Shown here: positions 1 through 8,528 of the stretch, in pieces
How the letters are laid out: every line of letters starts with the position of its first letter
Numbering within the stretch: the first letter of the stretch is position 1
Assembly: GCF_042427615.1 (NCBI RefSeq)
Contig: NZ_JBHMEZ010000011.1
Coordinates: 468,800-532,799, forward strand
Length of the DNA: 64,000 bases
Origin: Formosa undariae
Lineage (GTDB): Bacteria; Bacteroidota; Bacteroidia; Flavobacteriales; Flavobacteriaceae
Direction of reading: 5' to 3'
Program-made: the position numbers and the translations under genes
The notes under the pieces: generated by a model
The model's input: the letters and a program-made list of their open reading frames with translations, nothing else
Databases searched by the model: none
Told to the model about the DNA's origin: nothing

Positions 1-1143
1 GAAATGGCATATCCGCTTTTCAAGGATAGTGATATCCCATTTAGGGTCATTTCCTTTGATAAAATCATCCACAGGGTAAATCCTATTGCGCCACGTTATT
101 TAGAGAACGAGGAAAGCGTAAATGAGGTGTCAAGGGTGTTAATCGAAAACCTTTTAGAGCAAAGAGAAAGCGGAACAACTGGCACGACAAAATTCTTCAA
201 CGATGCTGCGGAAGGTTTGATTGGTGGATTGATTTGGAAATTAAAAACGGAATATCCAAAATACTGTACGTTACCCCATTTGATAGCTGTTTATCAATTT
301 CTCGATACTAAAAGTTTGATTCAGTTTCTGGAAACCAACACCACCTCAAGGGCAATGGCAGATGCATTTATAAGTGGCAAGGATTCTGAAAGACAGACTG
401 CTGGTGTTAAAAGCACCTTGGCAAATGCGCTGAAACGAATTAGTACACAGCGCATTTTTATGGCATTGTCCGCAGACGAAGTGCCATTGAATATCAATAG
501 CGAGGAAAATCCAGCGGTAATTTCGATAGTCAACAACCCAAAATTTGAAACGTCCTATTCGCCAGTAATAGCTACAATTATACACACCATTACAAAGCAA
601 ATGAGCGTTCGGAATTCTAAACCGTCGTTCTTGCTGATGGAAGAAGCACCGACCATTCGTTTGTTGAATATGCATCGTATTCCAGCTACATTGAGAAGCT
701 ATAATATCTCTACAATTTACGTGATGCAGGATAAAATTCAAAACGATATGATGTATGGCGATAAAGCGAGCAAAGCTATTTTAAGCAATCTTTCCTACCA
801 GTTTTTCGGAAAGGTAAATGACCCGGACACCGCAAAATATTACGAACGCTTTTTTGAAATCATTAAAGACCCAACCAAGAGTATCAGTCGGGGACATAAC
901 CTCGATTTTGACACAAGAGTTACTACAGGCGAAAAAGAAATCCCAAAGATTCGGGCGGACGTATTTTTCAGATTGAAACAGGGCGAGTTTATCACGTATG
1001 CTGATGGTAGAGATAAGAAGGTGCAGTTTAAGTTAGCAGATATTCAAAGGGAACTTCCTAATGAAACTAATCCGTTTTCTAAAGCTGATTTAGAAGCTAA
1101 TTTTGAACGGGTTTATGATGAGGCGCGGTCTATATTTAAGTAA
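1..1143 (+). CDS. Conjugative coupling protein (TraG/VirD4-like), C-terminal part
   Basis: This is the C-terminal part of a type IV coupling ATPase, which brings relaxase-bound DNA to the conjugation pore at the inner membrane. The reading frame is open to the window edge, so the Met at position 4 is probably internal and the Walker A half lies upstream. Within the visible 379 residues, FLLMEEAPT (about residue 210) is a Walker B-like strand. The following YVMQDKIQND segment and the Gln/Arg-rich C-terminal region are typical of Bacteroidota coupling proteins next to tra operons. It is on the strand opposite the tra operon, from which it is separated by a defence island. Family is sure from the whole-sequence pattern; a more exact name (MobC or TraG-like) is uncertain. 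Confidence 0.8.
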   Translation, partial: EMAYPLFKDSDIPFRVISFDKIIHRVNPIAPRYLENEESVNEVSRVLIENLLEQRESGTTGTTKFFNDAAEGLIGGLIWKLKTEYPKYCTLPHLIAVYQFLDTKSLIQFLETNTTSRAMADAFISGKDSERQTAGVKSTLANALKRISTQRIFMALSADEVPLNINSEENPAVISIVNNPKFETSYSPVIATIIHTITKQMSVRNSKPSFLLMEEAPTIRLLNMHRIPATLRSYNISTIYVMQDKIQNDMMYGDKASKAILSNLSYQFFGKVNDPDTAKYYERFFEIIKDPTKSISRGHNLDFDTRVTTGEKEIPKIRADVFFRLKQGEFITYADGRDKKVQFKLADIQRELPNETNPFSKADLEANFERVYDEARSIFK

Positions 1144-1192
1144 AACAATTCGCGCCTTGCCAATTATATATTATTCATATGATAATTTTAAT

Positions 1193-1237
1193 ACTCATTT
1201 AGTGAGTATATTGAAAATGTTCTTTACTTTAGTGAAC
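1193..1237 (+). promoter_or_regulatory. Probable operator/promoter of the XRE regulator
   Basis: An inverted repeat ACTCA-TTTAG-TGAGT (1193-1207) is followed 30 bp later by a second copy of TTTAGTGA (1198-1205 and 1228-1235). The second copy lies in TACTTTAG (1225-1232), seven of eight bases of the Bacteroidota -7 box TAnnTTTG. It ends 20 bp before the start codon. The position suits autoregulation by the XRE protein, like the C-boxes of restriction-modification controllers. This is inferred from pattern only. Confidence 0.45.
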
Positions 1238-1256
1238 TGAATTAAAAAAATTCAAA

Positions 1257-1457
1257 ATGAACCGAATAAAAGAGGTTTTGGAACAGAAAGGAATAAAACA
1301 AATCTGGTTGGCAGAACAATTGGGAAAGAGTTACAATATGGTGCACTCTTATGCTCAAAACAAAAGACAACCGAGTTTAGAAGACCTGTACAAAATTGCA
1401 GAAATTTTAAATGTGCAAGTCAAAGAATTACTAATTGAAAGAACGACCAATAAATGA
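1257..1457 (+). CDS. XRE-family helix-turn-helix controller protein
   Basis: A 66-residue protein that is almost entirely a Cro/C1-type helix-turn-helix: KQIWLAEQLGKSYNMVHSY (residues 14-32) is the HTH, and the C-terminal helix ends KELLIERTTNK. Its stop overlaps the start of the type III methylase by four bases (ATGA), so the two are translationally coupled. Small HTH proteins just upstream of R-M genes (C proteins) delay endonuclease expression until DNA is methylated. That role is inferred from position, size and the dyad repeats in its leader. Whether it activates or represses cannot be read. Confidence 0.85.
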   Translation: MNRIKEVLEQKGIKQIWLAEQLGKSYNMVHSYAQNKRQPSLEDLYKIAEILNVQVKELLIERTTNK

Positions 1458-3490
1458 AACTATACGAAGCATTAGAAAAACAACTCAAAACCGAAAACAA
1501 TTTTGTTTCCGACAATGGAGAATTAAAAAAATGGGTTGTAATCAGTAAAGCACAGAATTTTGATGTTGGACTTTTAGAATTATTGCTTGATAATAAAGAA
1601 TTGAAAGAAAAATTCTTTTTGGATATAAAAGGAACTTTAGTTTTTGACCAAAACTTGTTTATCCAATTTTTAGAACAAAAAAATTATTCAAACGATAGTT
1701 ACACGAAATACAGAATAAAAGTAGGTCTTACAATAGATGGTAAATTCCTAAAACAAAGAAACGAAGTTTCTTTAGTTTGGCCATTCAAGGATTGTATCTT
1801 GGAAGGTGGTCAAAGTAAAGAGGAAGATAAGCGAGAAGAAATCTTTTTTAATGAAATTCTAGCTCAAGATGAAATCACACAATTACTAGAACCAAAAATT
1901 TTAACTAACGCTAAAACCTTCAATGAAGAAGGCGAACATACTTTCAAAAGTTTTACGAGAAATGCTGAACTAAATAAAAAAAGAGAACTTCCAGAAAACA
2001 CGATTACTGACAACCTCATAATTAAAGGCAATAATTTATTAGCTCTAAATACAATAGAGCAAGAATTTTCTGAAAGAATAAAGCTTATTTACATTGACCC
2101 ACCTTACAATACTGGAAGTGATTCATTTAAATATAATGACTCTTTTACTCATTCTAGTTGGCTTACGTTTATGTACAATCGATTTAAGTCCGCAAAAAAA
2201 CTGTTACATAAATCGGGTGTGATTTTTGTTCAAATCAATGACCATAATAAAACCAACCTAAAAATAATGATGGATGAAATTTTTGGTGTTGAAAATTTCA
2301 TAAACCTTATTTCTGTTAGAACAAAATCACCATCTGGCTTTAAAACTGTGAATTTAGGACTATTTGAAACCGCAGAATATATATTAATGTATGGAGTTTC
2401 AAAAAATGATTTTAATTATAATTTACAATATGTGGATTCTGGATATGATACAAATTATACAGGCTACATTACCAATATAAAAGAACAGCCAGAAAAATGG
2501 ATTATAGATGATATTAGAAAAATCATTTGTCGTGAAGAAGGAATTGACCCAGACACAACACATCATCCATATAGTAAAGTTCAAAAGAAAATAGGAGAAG
2601 GCGTATACATTCAAAAATTAAGTGATTTCGCATTAAAAAATTCAAATTCCGTTTTTCGTCTTACTGCTATTGGAGACGATGCTGGAAAAGATACTCTTGA
2701 TATAAAAAAGAAGTCCAAAAAAAATAATGAAAAAGTATTTGAGGTTAAGAGAGAAAATAATGATTCTCGATTTTTATTAAACGGTCAAGAAATTGCTTTT
2801 TATTCGAAAAAAATTAAAAATATTGATGGTGTAGAAACACCTACTACTCTACTAACAAATATATGGACTGATATTGCTTATGAAGGAATTGCGTCAGAAG
2901 GTGGAGTTACCTTAAAAAAAGGGAAAAAACCCGAAAAATTATTGAGAAGAATTATCGAAATGTCAACCAATGAAAATGATATAGTTTTAGATTATCATTT
3001 AGGAAGCGGAACGACAGCTGGAGTTGCTCATAAATTAGGAAGACAGTATGTTGGAATTGAACAACTCGATTATGGCAAAAATGACAGCACAATCAGACTA
3101 CAAAATGTTATTAATGGAGACCAATCAGGTATTTCAAAAGCTATTAATTGGAAAAGCGGAGGTTCATATACATATTTCGAGCTTAAAAAATATAATCAAA
3201 AATTCATAGAACAAATTGAAGAAGCAAAAGACAATAAAACCTTATTGCAGATTTGGGAACAAATGAAAGCTAAATCATTCCTCAATTACAATTTAGATAT
3301 TCAGAAACAAGAAGAACATATTGATGAACTTAAAGAATTAGATTTAAAACAACAAAAAGAACATTTAATAGAGTTATTGGATAAAAATCAATTGTATGTA
3401 AACTTATCTTCAATTGATGATAAAGATTTTCAAGTTGATAAAAATGAGAGAACAGTAACCAAAGATTTTTACCAAATTAAAAAGGATTAA
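1454..3490 (+). CDS. mod: Type III restriction-modification methyltransferase subunit (Mod)
   Basis: N6-adenine DNA methyltransferase of the beta class. The catalytic motif IV IDPPYNTGSDSF is at about residues 212-223. It precedes the AdoMet-binding motif DYHLGSGTTAG at about 511-521, the beta-class order. The length of 678 residues fits Mod subunits, and the middle (about 280-490) is the variable target-recognition region. In motif I the usual F.GSG is LGSG, still compatible with activity. It overlaps the XRE gene by four bases, and res starts two bases after it, giving a compact xre-mod-res operon. Mod methylates one strand of an asymmetric site and also gives the complex its specificity. 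The recognition site cannot be deduced. Confidence 0.93.
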   Translation: MKLYEALEKQLKTENNFVSDNGELKKWVVISKAQNFDVGLLELLLDNKELKEKFFLDIKGTLVFDQNLFIQFLEQKNYSNDSYTKYRIKVGLTIDGKFLKQRNEVSLVWPFKDCILEGGQSKEEDKREEIFFNEILAQDEITQLLEPKILTNAKTFNEEGEHTFKSFTRNAELNKKRELPENTITDNLIIKGNNLLALNTIEQEFSERIKLIYIDPPYNTGSDSFKYNDSFTHSSWLTFMYNRFKSAKKLLHKSGVIFVQINDHNKTNLKIMMDEIFGVENFINLISVRTKSPSGFKTVNLGLFETAEYILMYGVSKNDFNYNLQYVDSGYDTNYTGYITNIKEQPEKWIIDDIRKIICREEGIDPDTTHHPYSKVQKKIGEGVYIQKLSDFALKNSNSVFRLTAIGDDAGKDTLDIKKKSKKNNEKVFEVKRENNDSRFLLNGQEIAFYSKKIKNIDGVETPTTLLTNIWTDIAYEGIASEGGVTLKKGKKPEKLLRRIIEMSTNENDIVLDYHLGSGTTAGVAHKLGRQYVGIEQLDYGKNDSTIRLQNVINGDQSGISKAINWKSGGSYTYFELKKYNQKFIEQIEEAKDNKTLLQIWEQMKAKSFLNYNLDIQKQEEHIDELKELDLKQQKEHLIELLDKNQLYVNLSSIDDKDFQVDKNERTVTKDFYQIKKD

Positions 3491-3492
3491 AT

Positions 3493-6060
3493 ATGGCATT
3501 TCTATATAACATATTCGATAATCCCTTTGCACGTAAGGCACTTGAACAAGTGAATGTTCCAAATTATATCACAGATAATTTAAAATATTCTATTAGACCA
3601 TATCAAGAAGAATCCTTTAGAAGATACATCTATTCTGACATTGAGGATTTTGATGGTAAGCCTAACAAACCTTATCACCTTCTTTACAATATGGCAACAG
3701 GTAGTGGGAAAACATTAGTTATGGCTGGACTTATTCTATACCTATATGAAAAAGGTTATCGAAATTTCCTCTTCTTTGTAAATTCTAATAATATCATTAA
3801 TAAAACAAAAGATAACTTCTTAAATCCTCAATCGTCTAAATATTTATTTGCGAATAAAATAGTAGTTAATAGTAAAGAGGTTTTTGTAAAAGAGGTTCAA
3901 AATTTTGACGAAGCTGACAACCAAAACATTAATATAAATTTTGTTTCAATTCAAAAGTTAACATCTGGTTTATTTACTAATGTCAAAGAAAACGGAATAA
4001 GCTTTGAAGATTTCGAAAACAGAAAAACAGTTCTTATTTCAGATGAAGCACATCATAATAATGCAGAAGTTTGGGGAGAAATAGTAGACAGAATTCATAA
4101 AACAAATTTTGAAAATATCCTTTTAGAATTTACAGCTACTTTAGATTATGATAGTCAAGCCATAGTTGAAAAATATCAAGACAAGGTCATTCATAAATAC
4201 GACCTTGCACAGTTTAGAATTGATAAATACTCTAAAGAAATTAATTTAATAAGGTCTTTATATGATGAACGTGAACGAATAATCCAAGCATTGATATTGA
4301 ACTTATATCGTCAAGAATTAGCAAATTCAAAAGGAATTAACTTAAAACCAGTAATTCTATTTAAAGCGAAAAAGACAATTAAAGAATCGGAGCAAAACAA
4401 AGTCAATTTTCATAAATTGATTGAGGGTTTTTCGGTTTCAATGGTTAAGAACATTCAAGAAACTTCAACTGTTCAAATCATTCAAAAAGCATTTTCATTT
4501 TTTGAATCCCAGAATATAACATTAAATGAAATTTCTAAAAGAATAAAATCAAACTTCAAAGAAGAAAATTGTTTAAGTGCTAATGAATCAAATTCTAAAG
4601 ACAAAAAAAGCTTATTAGAAGGCAAAAAAAGTGATGAATTATTAAATACTTTAGAAAATGTAAACAATCCAATTAGAGCTGTTTTTGCAGTTCAAAAACT
4701 AAATGAAGGTTGGGATGTTTTAAATCTATTTGATATAGTTCGATTATATGAAGGTCAGAATACTGGTGGTTCAAATACTAAAATTGGGAAAACAACACTT
4801 TCGGAAGCTCAATTGATTGGTAGAGGTGCTAGGTATTTTCCTTTTACACTAGAGGAAGGACAAGATAAATATAAACGAAAGTATGATGATGACACTACAA
4901 ATGATTTAAAGGCATTAGAAGAATTGTATTATCATACTAAAGAAGATAATCGATACATTTCTGAATTGAAAAAAGCTTTAGTAGAATCTGGAATTTATGA
5001 AGACGATGACAAACTGGAAACTAAACAACTAACTTTAAAGTTAGGATTTAAAGAAACAGATTTCTACAAAACAGGAAAAGTAATATTTAATAAGAAAGTA
5101 CCAAAGAGCTATAACAATGTAAAATCTTTCTCTGATTTAGGTGTTTCAAAACGAAATTTCGCTTTCACTCTATCATCTGGTATTGGAGTAATGTCAATTG
5201 CTTTCGAAAAAGAAGAAAAAGAGAGTAAAACTGAAAAAATAGAGCAAAAAGACATCGCAATTTCTGCAATTCCAAAACACATAACAAGATATGCTCTTGC
5301 TCAAAATCCGTTTTATTATTTTTCAAATATTATAAGGTATTTTCCTAAAACTGAATCTCTATCTAATTTAATTGAAAACCCAAATTATTTAGGTGGTTTA
5401 GAAATTACCTTTAACGGCTCAAAAAAAAGACTATCAAAGATTTCTAATCGTGATTACTTGTTAGCAGTTCAAGGTTTATTACAAACTATTGAATCTGAAA
5501 TTAAATCAAATCTTACGGAATATGAAGGCTCTGAATATTTCAACAAATATGTACACGAAGTATTTAAAGACAAAGAAATAAAAGTTTATAAAGATAGTGA
5601 ACGAGCAGATGGTCAAGAAGGCTTGGTTGCTAATGAACCTTGGTATGTTTACAATGCAAATTATGGAACTAGTGAAGAAAAAGAGTTTGTGAAAATGTTC
5701 GCTAGACGTTTCGAAAATTTAGAAAAATCCTTTGAAAATATTTACTTGATTCGTAATGAAAGAGAAATCAAAATCATTGATAAAATGGGCAGAGCTTTTG
5801 AGCCAGATTTCGTTCTATTTTGTAAACAAAAAGCAGGGAATGAATTGACTTATCAAGTATTCATTGAGCCGAAAGGAAACCATTTGAAAGCTCACGATAA
5901 ATGGAAAGAAGACTTCTTAAAAGAGATTAGAGAAGATAAAACGACAATAGAAATTGACTCTGATAAATATTTGATAACAGGCGTTCCATTTTATAATAAC
6001 GAAAATGAAAATGAATTTAAGGAAACATTGGAAAATACATTAAATGAAGCCAATGCATAA
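3493..6060 (+). CDS. res: Type III restriction endonuclease subunit (Res)
   Basis: Superfamily 2 helicase with a C-terminal nuclease. It has Walker A NMATGSGKTLVMAG (about 64-77), a DEAH box LISDEAHHNN (about 180-189), motif VI QLIGRGARYFPF (about 438-449) and a C-terminal PD-(D/E)xK nuclease read as EPDFVLF (about 769-775) and FIEPKGNH (about 788-795). The 855 residues are somewhat short for Res but all catalytic parts are present. With Mod it forms the ATP-driven complex that cuts DNA carrying two head-to-head unmethylated sites. No frameshift is visible, so the system appears intact. Confidence 0.93.
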   Translation: MAFLYNIFDNPFARKALEQVNVPNYITDNLKYSIRPYQEESFRRYIYSDIEDFDGKPNKPYHLLYNMATGSGKTLVMAGLILYLYEKGYRNFLFFVNSNNIINKTKDNFLNPQSSKYLFANKIVVNSKEVFVKEVQNFDEADNQNININFVSIQKLTSGLFTNVKENGISFEDFENRKTVLISDEAHHNNAEVWGEIVDRIHKTNFENILLEFTATLDYDSQAIVEKYQDKVIHKYDLAQFRIDKYSKEINLIRSLYDERERIIQALILNLYRQELANSKGINLKPVILFKAKKTIKESEQNKVNFHKLIEGFSVSMVKNIQETSTVQIIQKAFSFFESQNITLNEISKRIKSNFKEENCLSANESNSKDKKSLLEGKKSDELLNTLENVNNPIRAVFAVQKLNEGWDVLNLFDIVRLYEGQNTGGSNTKIGKTTLSEAQLIGRGARYFPFTLEEGQDKYKRKYDDDTTNDLKALEELYYHTKEDNRYISELKKALVESGIYEDDDKLETKQLTLKLGFKETDFYKTGKVIFNKKVPKSYNNVKSFSDLGVSKRNFAFTLSSGIGVMSIAFEKEEKESKTEKIEQKDIAISAIPKHITRYALAQNPFYYFSNIIRYFPKTESLSNLIENPNYLGGLEITFNGSKKRLSKISNRDYLLAVQGLLQTIESEIKSNLTEYEGSEYFNKYVHEVFKDKEIKVYKDSERADGQEGLVANEPWYVYNANYGTSEEKEFVKMFARRFENLEKSFENIYLIRNEREIKIIDKMGRAFEPDFVLFCKQKAGNELTYQVFIEPKGNHLKAHDKWKEDFLKEIREDKTTIEIDSDKYLITGVPFYNNENENEFKETLENTLNEANA

Positions 6061-6182
6061 TGTCCAGGTAAGTTTCAAATTGAAGAAGTCATCGCACTTT
6101 ATCTAAATGTTTAACTTGTCTCATTAGTTATAATAATAATTAAAAAACTTGTTAGTGATTAGCTAAAAGGGTAATCCTTGTG

Positions 6183-6212
6183 TTTGCATATGAAGCTAAT
6201 AAAATACTCTTG
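6183..6212 (+). promoter_or_regulatory. Promoter candidate for the PHP-ATPase operon
   Basis: TTTG at 6183-6186 and TACTCTTG at 6205-6212, with an 18-bp spacer, match the Bacteroidota -33 TTTG / -7 TAnnTTTG pattern in 11 of 12 defined positions. The predicted transcript would start about 18 bases before the TTG start. The 176-bp gap after res has no other clear element, so the next three genes probably have their own transcript. Confidence 0.45.
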
Positions 6213-6236
6213 ACGGTAATTTAAAAATAGTAAGAA

Positions 6237-8249
6237 TTGAAGAAAATAGACCTACACATTCACACCGTACAATCTATCAGCGATAGGAATTTCATTTTCC
6301 ATTTAGAATCTTTAAAGGAATATGTAAACAAACTTGAAATTGATTGTATTGCCATTACCAATCACAACTTGTTCGATAAAACTCAGTTCGAACAAATTTG
6401 CCAAGCGCTCAATATAAAAATTTTCCCAGGGATAGAAATTGATTTAGAAGGTGGTCATTTACTTTTAATTTCAGAAAATGAAAATCTTGATGATTTCGCG
6501 CAAAAATGTCAAAAAGTCCAAAAACTCATTCCAACAAAAGATGATTCGATTAGCTACGAACAACTAACAGAAGTTTTTCTGAACTTAAAAGATTATCTGT
6601 TAATCCCACATTATGATAAAAAACCAAATATCAAACCTGAGACTTTAAAAAAATTAGGGAATAATATTTTTGCAGGCGAAGTAACAAGTTTAAGAAAGTT
6701 CAAAACCTGCATTAAAGAAGCCGATAAATTAACACCAGTAATATTTAGTGATTGTCGGTTCGTCGAAAATATGACATCATATCCAACCAAACAAACTTTC
6801 ATTGATGTTGAAGAAAACACACTTAATGCTATTAAAGGTTGCTTATATGACAAAGCAAAAGTTTTTCTTTCTAAAGATGACGGAAACGACTTTTTTCAAG
6901 CAACCGATGATGGGATAATCTTATCAACAGGATTGAATGTTATCGTTGGCGGACGTTCTTCAGGGAAAACATATACACTTGATAAAATCTGTCAGAACTT
7001 TGATAATGTCAAATATTTACGACAGTTTTCTCTGCTTCAAAATGATAAAGAAAACTTCAAAAAATTAGTTACTACAAGACATAGTTTAATAACCGAAAAC
7101 TATTTGAAGGAGTTTAAAGATGTTGTATTAGATGTAAATGATATCGACTTAAAATCCAATGAAGTTTCCCTCGAAAAATATTTGAGTTCTTTAAAGAAGT
7201 ATGCTACTGAAAGTGATAGTTTAGACACGTTTTCCAAATGTAAATTATACAACGAAACAAAGTTTACATTGGACAGCTTAAATAACATTAAAAAATTGAT
7301 TTCTGCAACTGAAACTTTGATAGAAGCCAATGAATATAAAACAATCGTCAACAAGCATATTAGCGATGAAATTTTGAAAAGCTTAATTGTTGACTTAATT
7401 GAAAAGCATAATGAGCTTTACCAAACTAACTTAAAAAAGGAATGGACAAATAGTCTAATTGAGACCATAAAAGAAAATTTGAGATTTCGCTCAACCACTA
7501 CATCAATTGAAGAGGTTGATTTCTTACAAATTCAATTAGAGAAAATCAAAGTCCAGAAATTTAGGAATGTAGTAAAGAAAGTCCAAACCGAAAAGATAAT
7601 AGACAGTAAGGAAATAAGGGGCTTTAAAGTCTTAGCAAAAACAAAAAAATATACTGGAGCAAGTCAATTAAAAAATAAAAGCAAAAGTAAATTAAGCTTT
7701 AGCGAGGCTTTCAACAATTATGATAATCCCTATGAGTTTTTAATTTCATTACAAAACATCGGAATTGAGGAAACTGAATATTATAAATACTTCGTGGCGA
7801 TAGATTATAGAACTTTAAACAAACACGGTTACGAGGTTTCTGGTGGGGAGCGTTCTGAATTTAACCTGCTACACGAAATTAGTGATGCTTTAAAGCACGA
7901 TTTGCTATTAATTGACGAACCTGAATCGTCATTTGATAATATTTTTCTTAAAAATGAAGTAAATGAGCTAATCAAACAAATTTCAACAGAAATTCCAGTA
8001 ATTGTGGTAACACATAACAGTACGATAGGCGCGTCAATTAATCCGAATCATTTAGTTTTTACTCAAAAATTAGTCGATTCTGGTAATGTGGAATATAAGG
8101 TGTTTTTCGGACATCCGACAAGTAAGACATTGAAAAGTGTTGATGGAAAAATAATAAAAAATTTAGAGGTACTTCTAAACTGTCTCGAAGCAGGAGCGGA
8201 AGCATATAATCAAAGAAATACTGTAAGCTATGAAATACTTAAAGATTGA
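6237..8249 (+). CDS. PHP-domain/ABC-type ATPase fusion (TrlF-like), putative defence protein
   Basis: The N-terminal ~230 residues form a PHP phosphoesterase domain: DLHIHT at residues 4-9 gives the metal-binding HxH, then ITNHN (about 40-44), GIEID (about 65-69) and IPHYD (about 121-125). An SMC/RecF-like ATPase follows: Walker A VGGRSSGKTY (about 236-245), signature VSGGERSEF (about 532-540), Walker B LLLIDEPESSFDN (about 556-568) and a switch His in VVTHNS (about 589-594). A long helical insertion separates the two ATPase halves. The start codon is TTG; the HxH would lie too close to any later start. PHP-ATPases are often found in defence islands, but their reaction is not established. It is probably cytoplasmic and may act on nucleic-acid ends. 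It overlaps its partner gene by 20 bases. Confidence 0.8.
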   Translation: MKKIDLHIHTVQSISDRNFIFHLESLKEYVNKLEIDCIAITNHNLFDKTQFEQICQALNIKIFPGIEIDLEGGHLLLISENENLDDFAQKCQKVQKLIPTKDDSISYEQLTEVFLNLKDYLLIPHYDKKPNIKPETLKKLGNNIFAGEVTSLRKFKTCIKEADKLTPVIFSDCRFVENMTSYPTKQTFIDVEENTLNAIKGCLYDKAKVFLSKDDGNDFFQATDDGIILSTGLNVIVGGRSSGKTYTLDKICQNFDNVKYLRQFSLLQNDKENFKKLVTTRHSLITENYLKEFKDVVLDVNDIDLKSNEVSLEKYLSSLKKYATESDSLDTFSKCKLYNETKFTLDSLNNIKKLISATETLIEANEYKTIVNKHISDEILKSLIVDLIEKHNELYQTNLKKEWTNSLIETIKENLRFRSTTTSIEEVDFLQIQLEKIKVQKFRNVVKKVQTEKIIDSKEIRGFKVLAKTKKYTGASQLKNKSKSKLSFSEAFNNYDNPYEFLISLQNIGIEETEYYKYFVAIDYRTLNKHGYEVSGGERSEFNLLHEISDALKHDLLLIDEPESSFDNIFLKNEVNELIKQISTEIPVIVVTHNSTIGASINPNHLVFTQKLVDSGNVEYKVFFGHPTSKTLKSVDGKIIKNLEVLLNCLEAGAEAYNQRNTVSYEILKD

Positions 8250-8526
8250 AGATAACAAGGCATTTTTTAGAAAGGATAAGACACAACCTGAAAATTGGAA
8301 CGAAATTGATAAAATAGAAAAAGAGGATTTGATGAAGCTTTTAGATTTTGCGACAGAAGATGATTTTGAAATGGATGTTTATGACGAAGATGTTTTAGCC
8401 AATAAAGCACATCAAATAATTTATAAAAGCATTTACGAGAAGCTAAACATATTTCTGACTAACAAGGACAGATTTAAAGACCAAACCGAAAATGTTTACA
8501 AGGAAGCATTAGAAAAGTACCAATAA
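8230..8526 (+). CDS. Small acidic partner of the PHP-ATPase (unknown)
   Basis: A 98-residue soluble, acidic protein starting 20 bases inside the end of the PHP-ATPase gene, so co-translation is likely. I recognise no family. It has no signal peptide or membrane segment. The middle (EDDFEMDVYDEDVLANKAHQ) is highly acidic and the rest is predicted helical. The tight coupling suggests a subunit, inhibitor or immunity partner of the ATPase. It ends two bases before the AlbA_2 gene. Confidence 0.65.
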   Translation: MKYLKIEDNKAFFRKDKTQPENWNEIDKIEKEDLMKLLDFATEDDFEMDVYDEDVLANKAHQIIYKSIYEKLNIFLTNKDRFKDQTENVYKEALEKYQ

Positions 8527-8528
8527 AA

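Noticed and set aside
5799..6060. Truncation of the Res subunit
   Set aside because: The C-terminal nuclease motifs are present and the frame ends normally.
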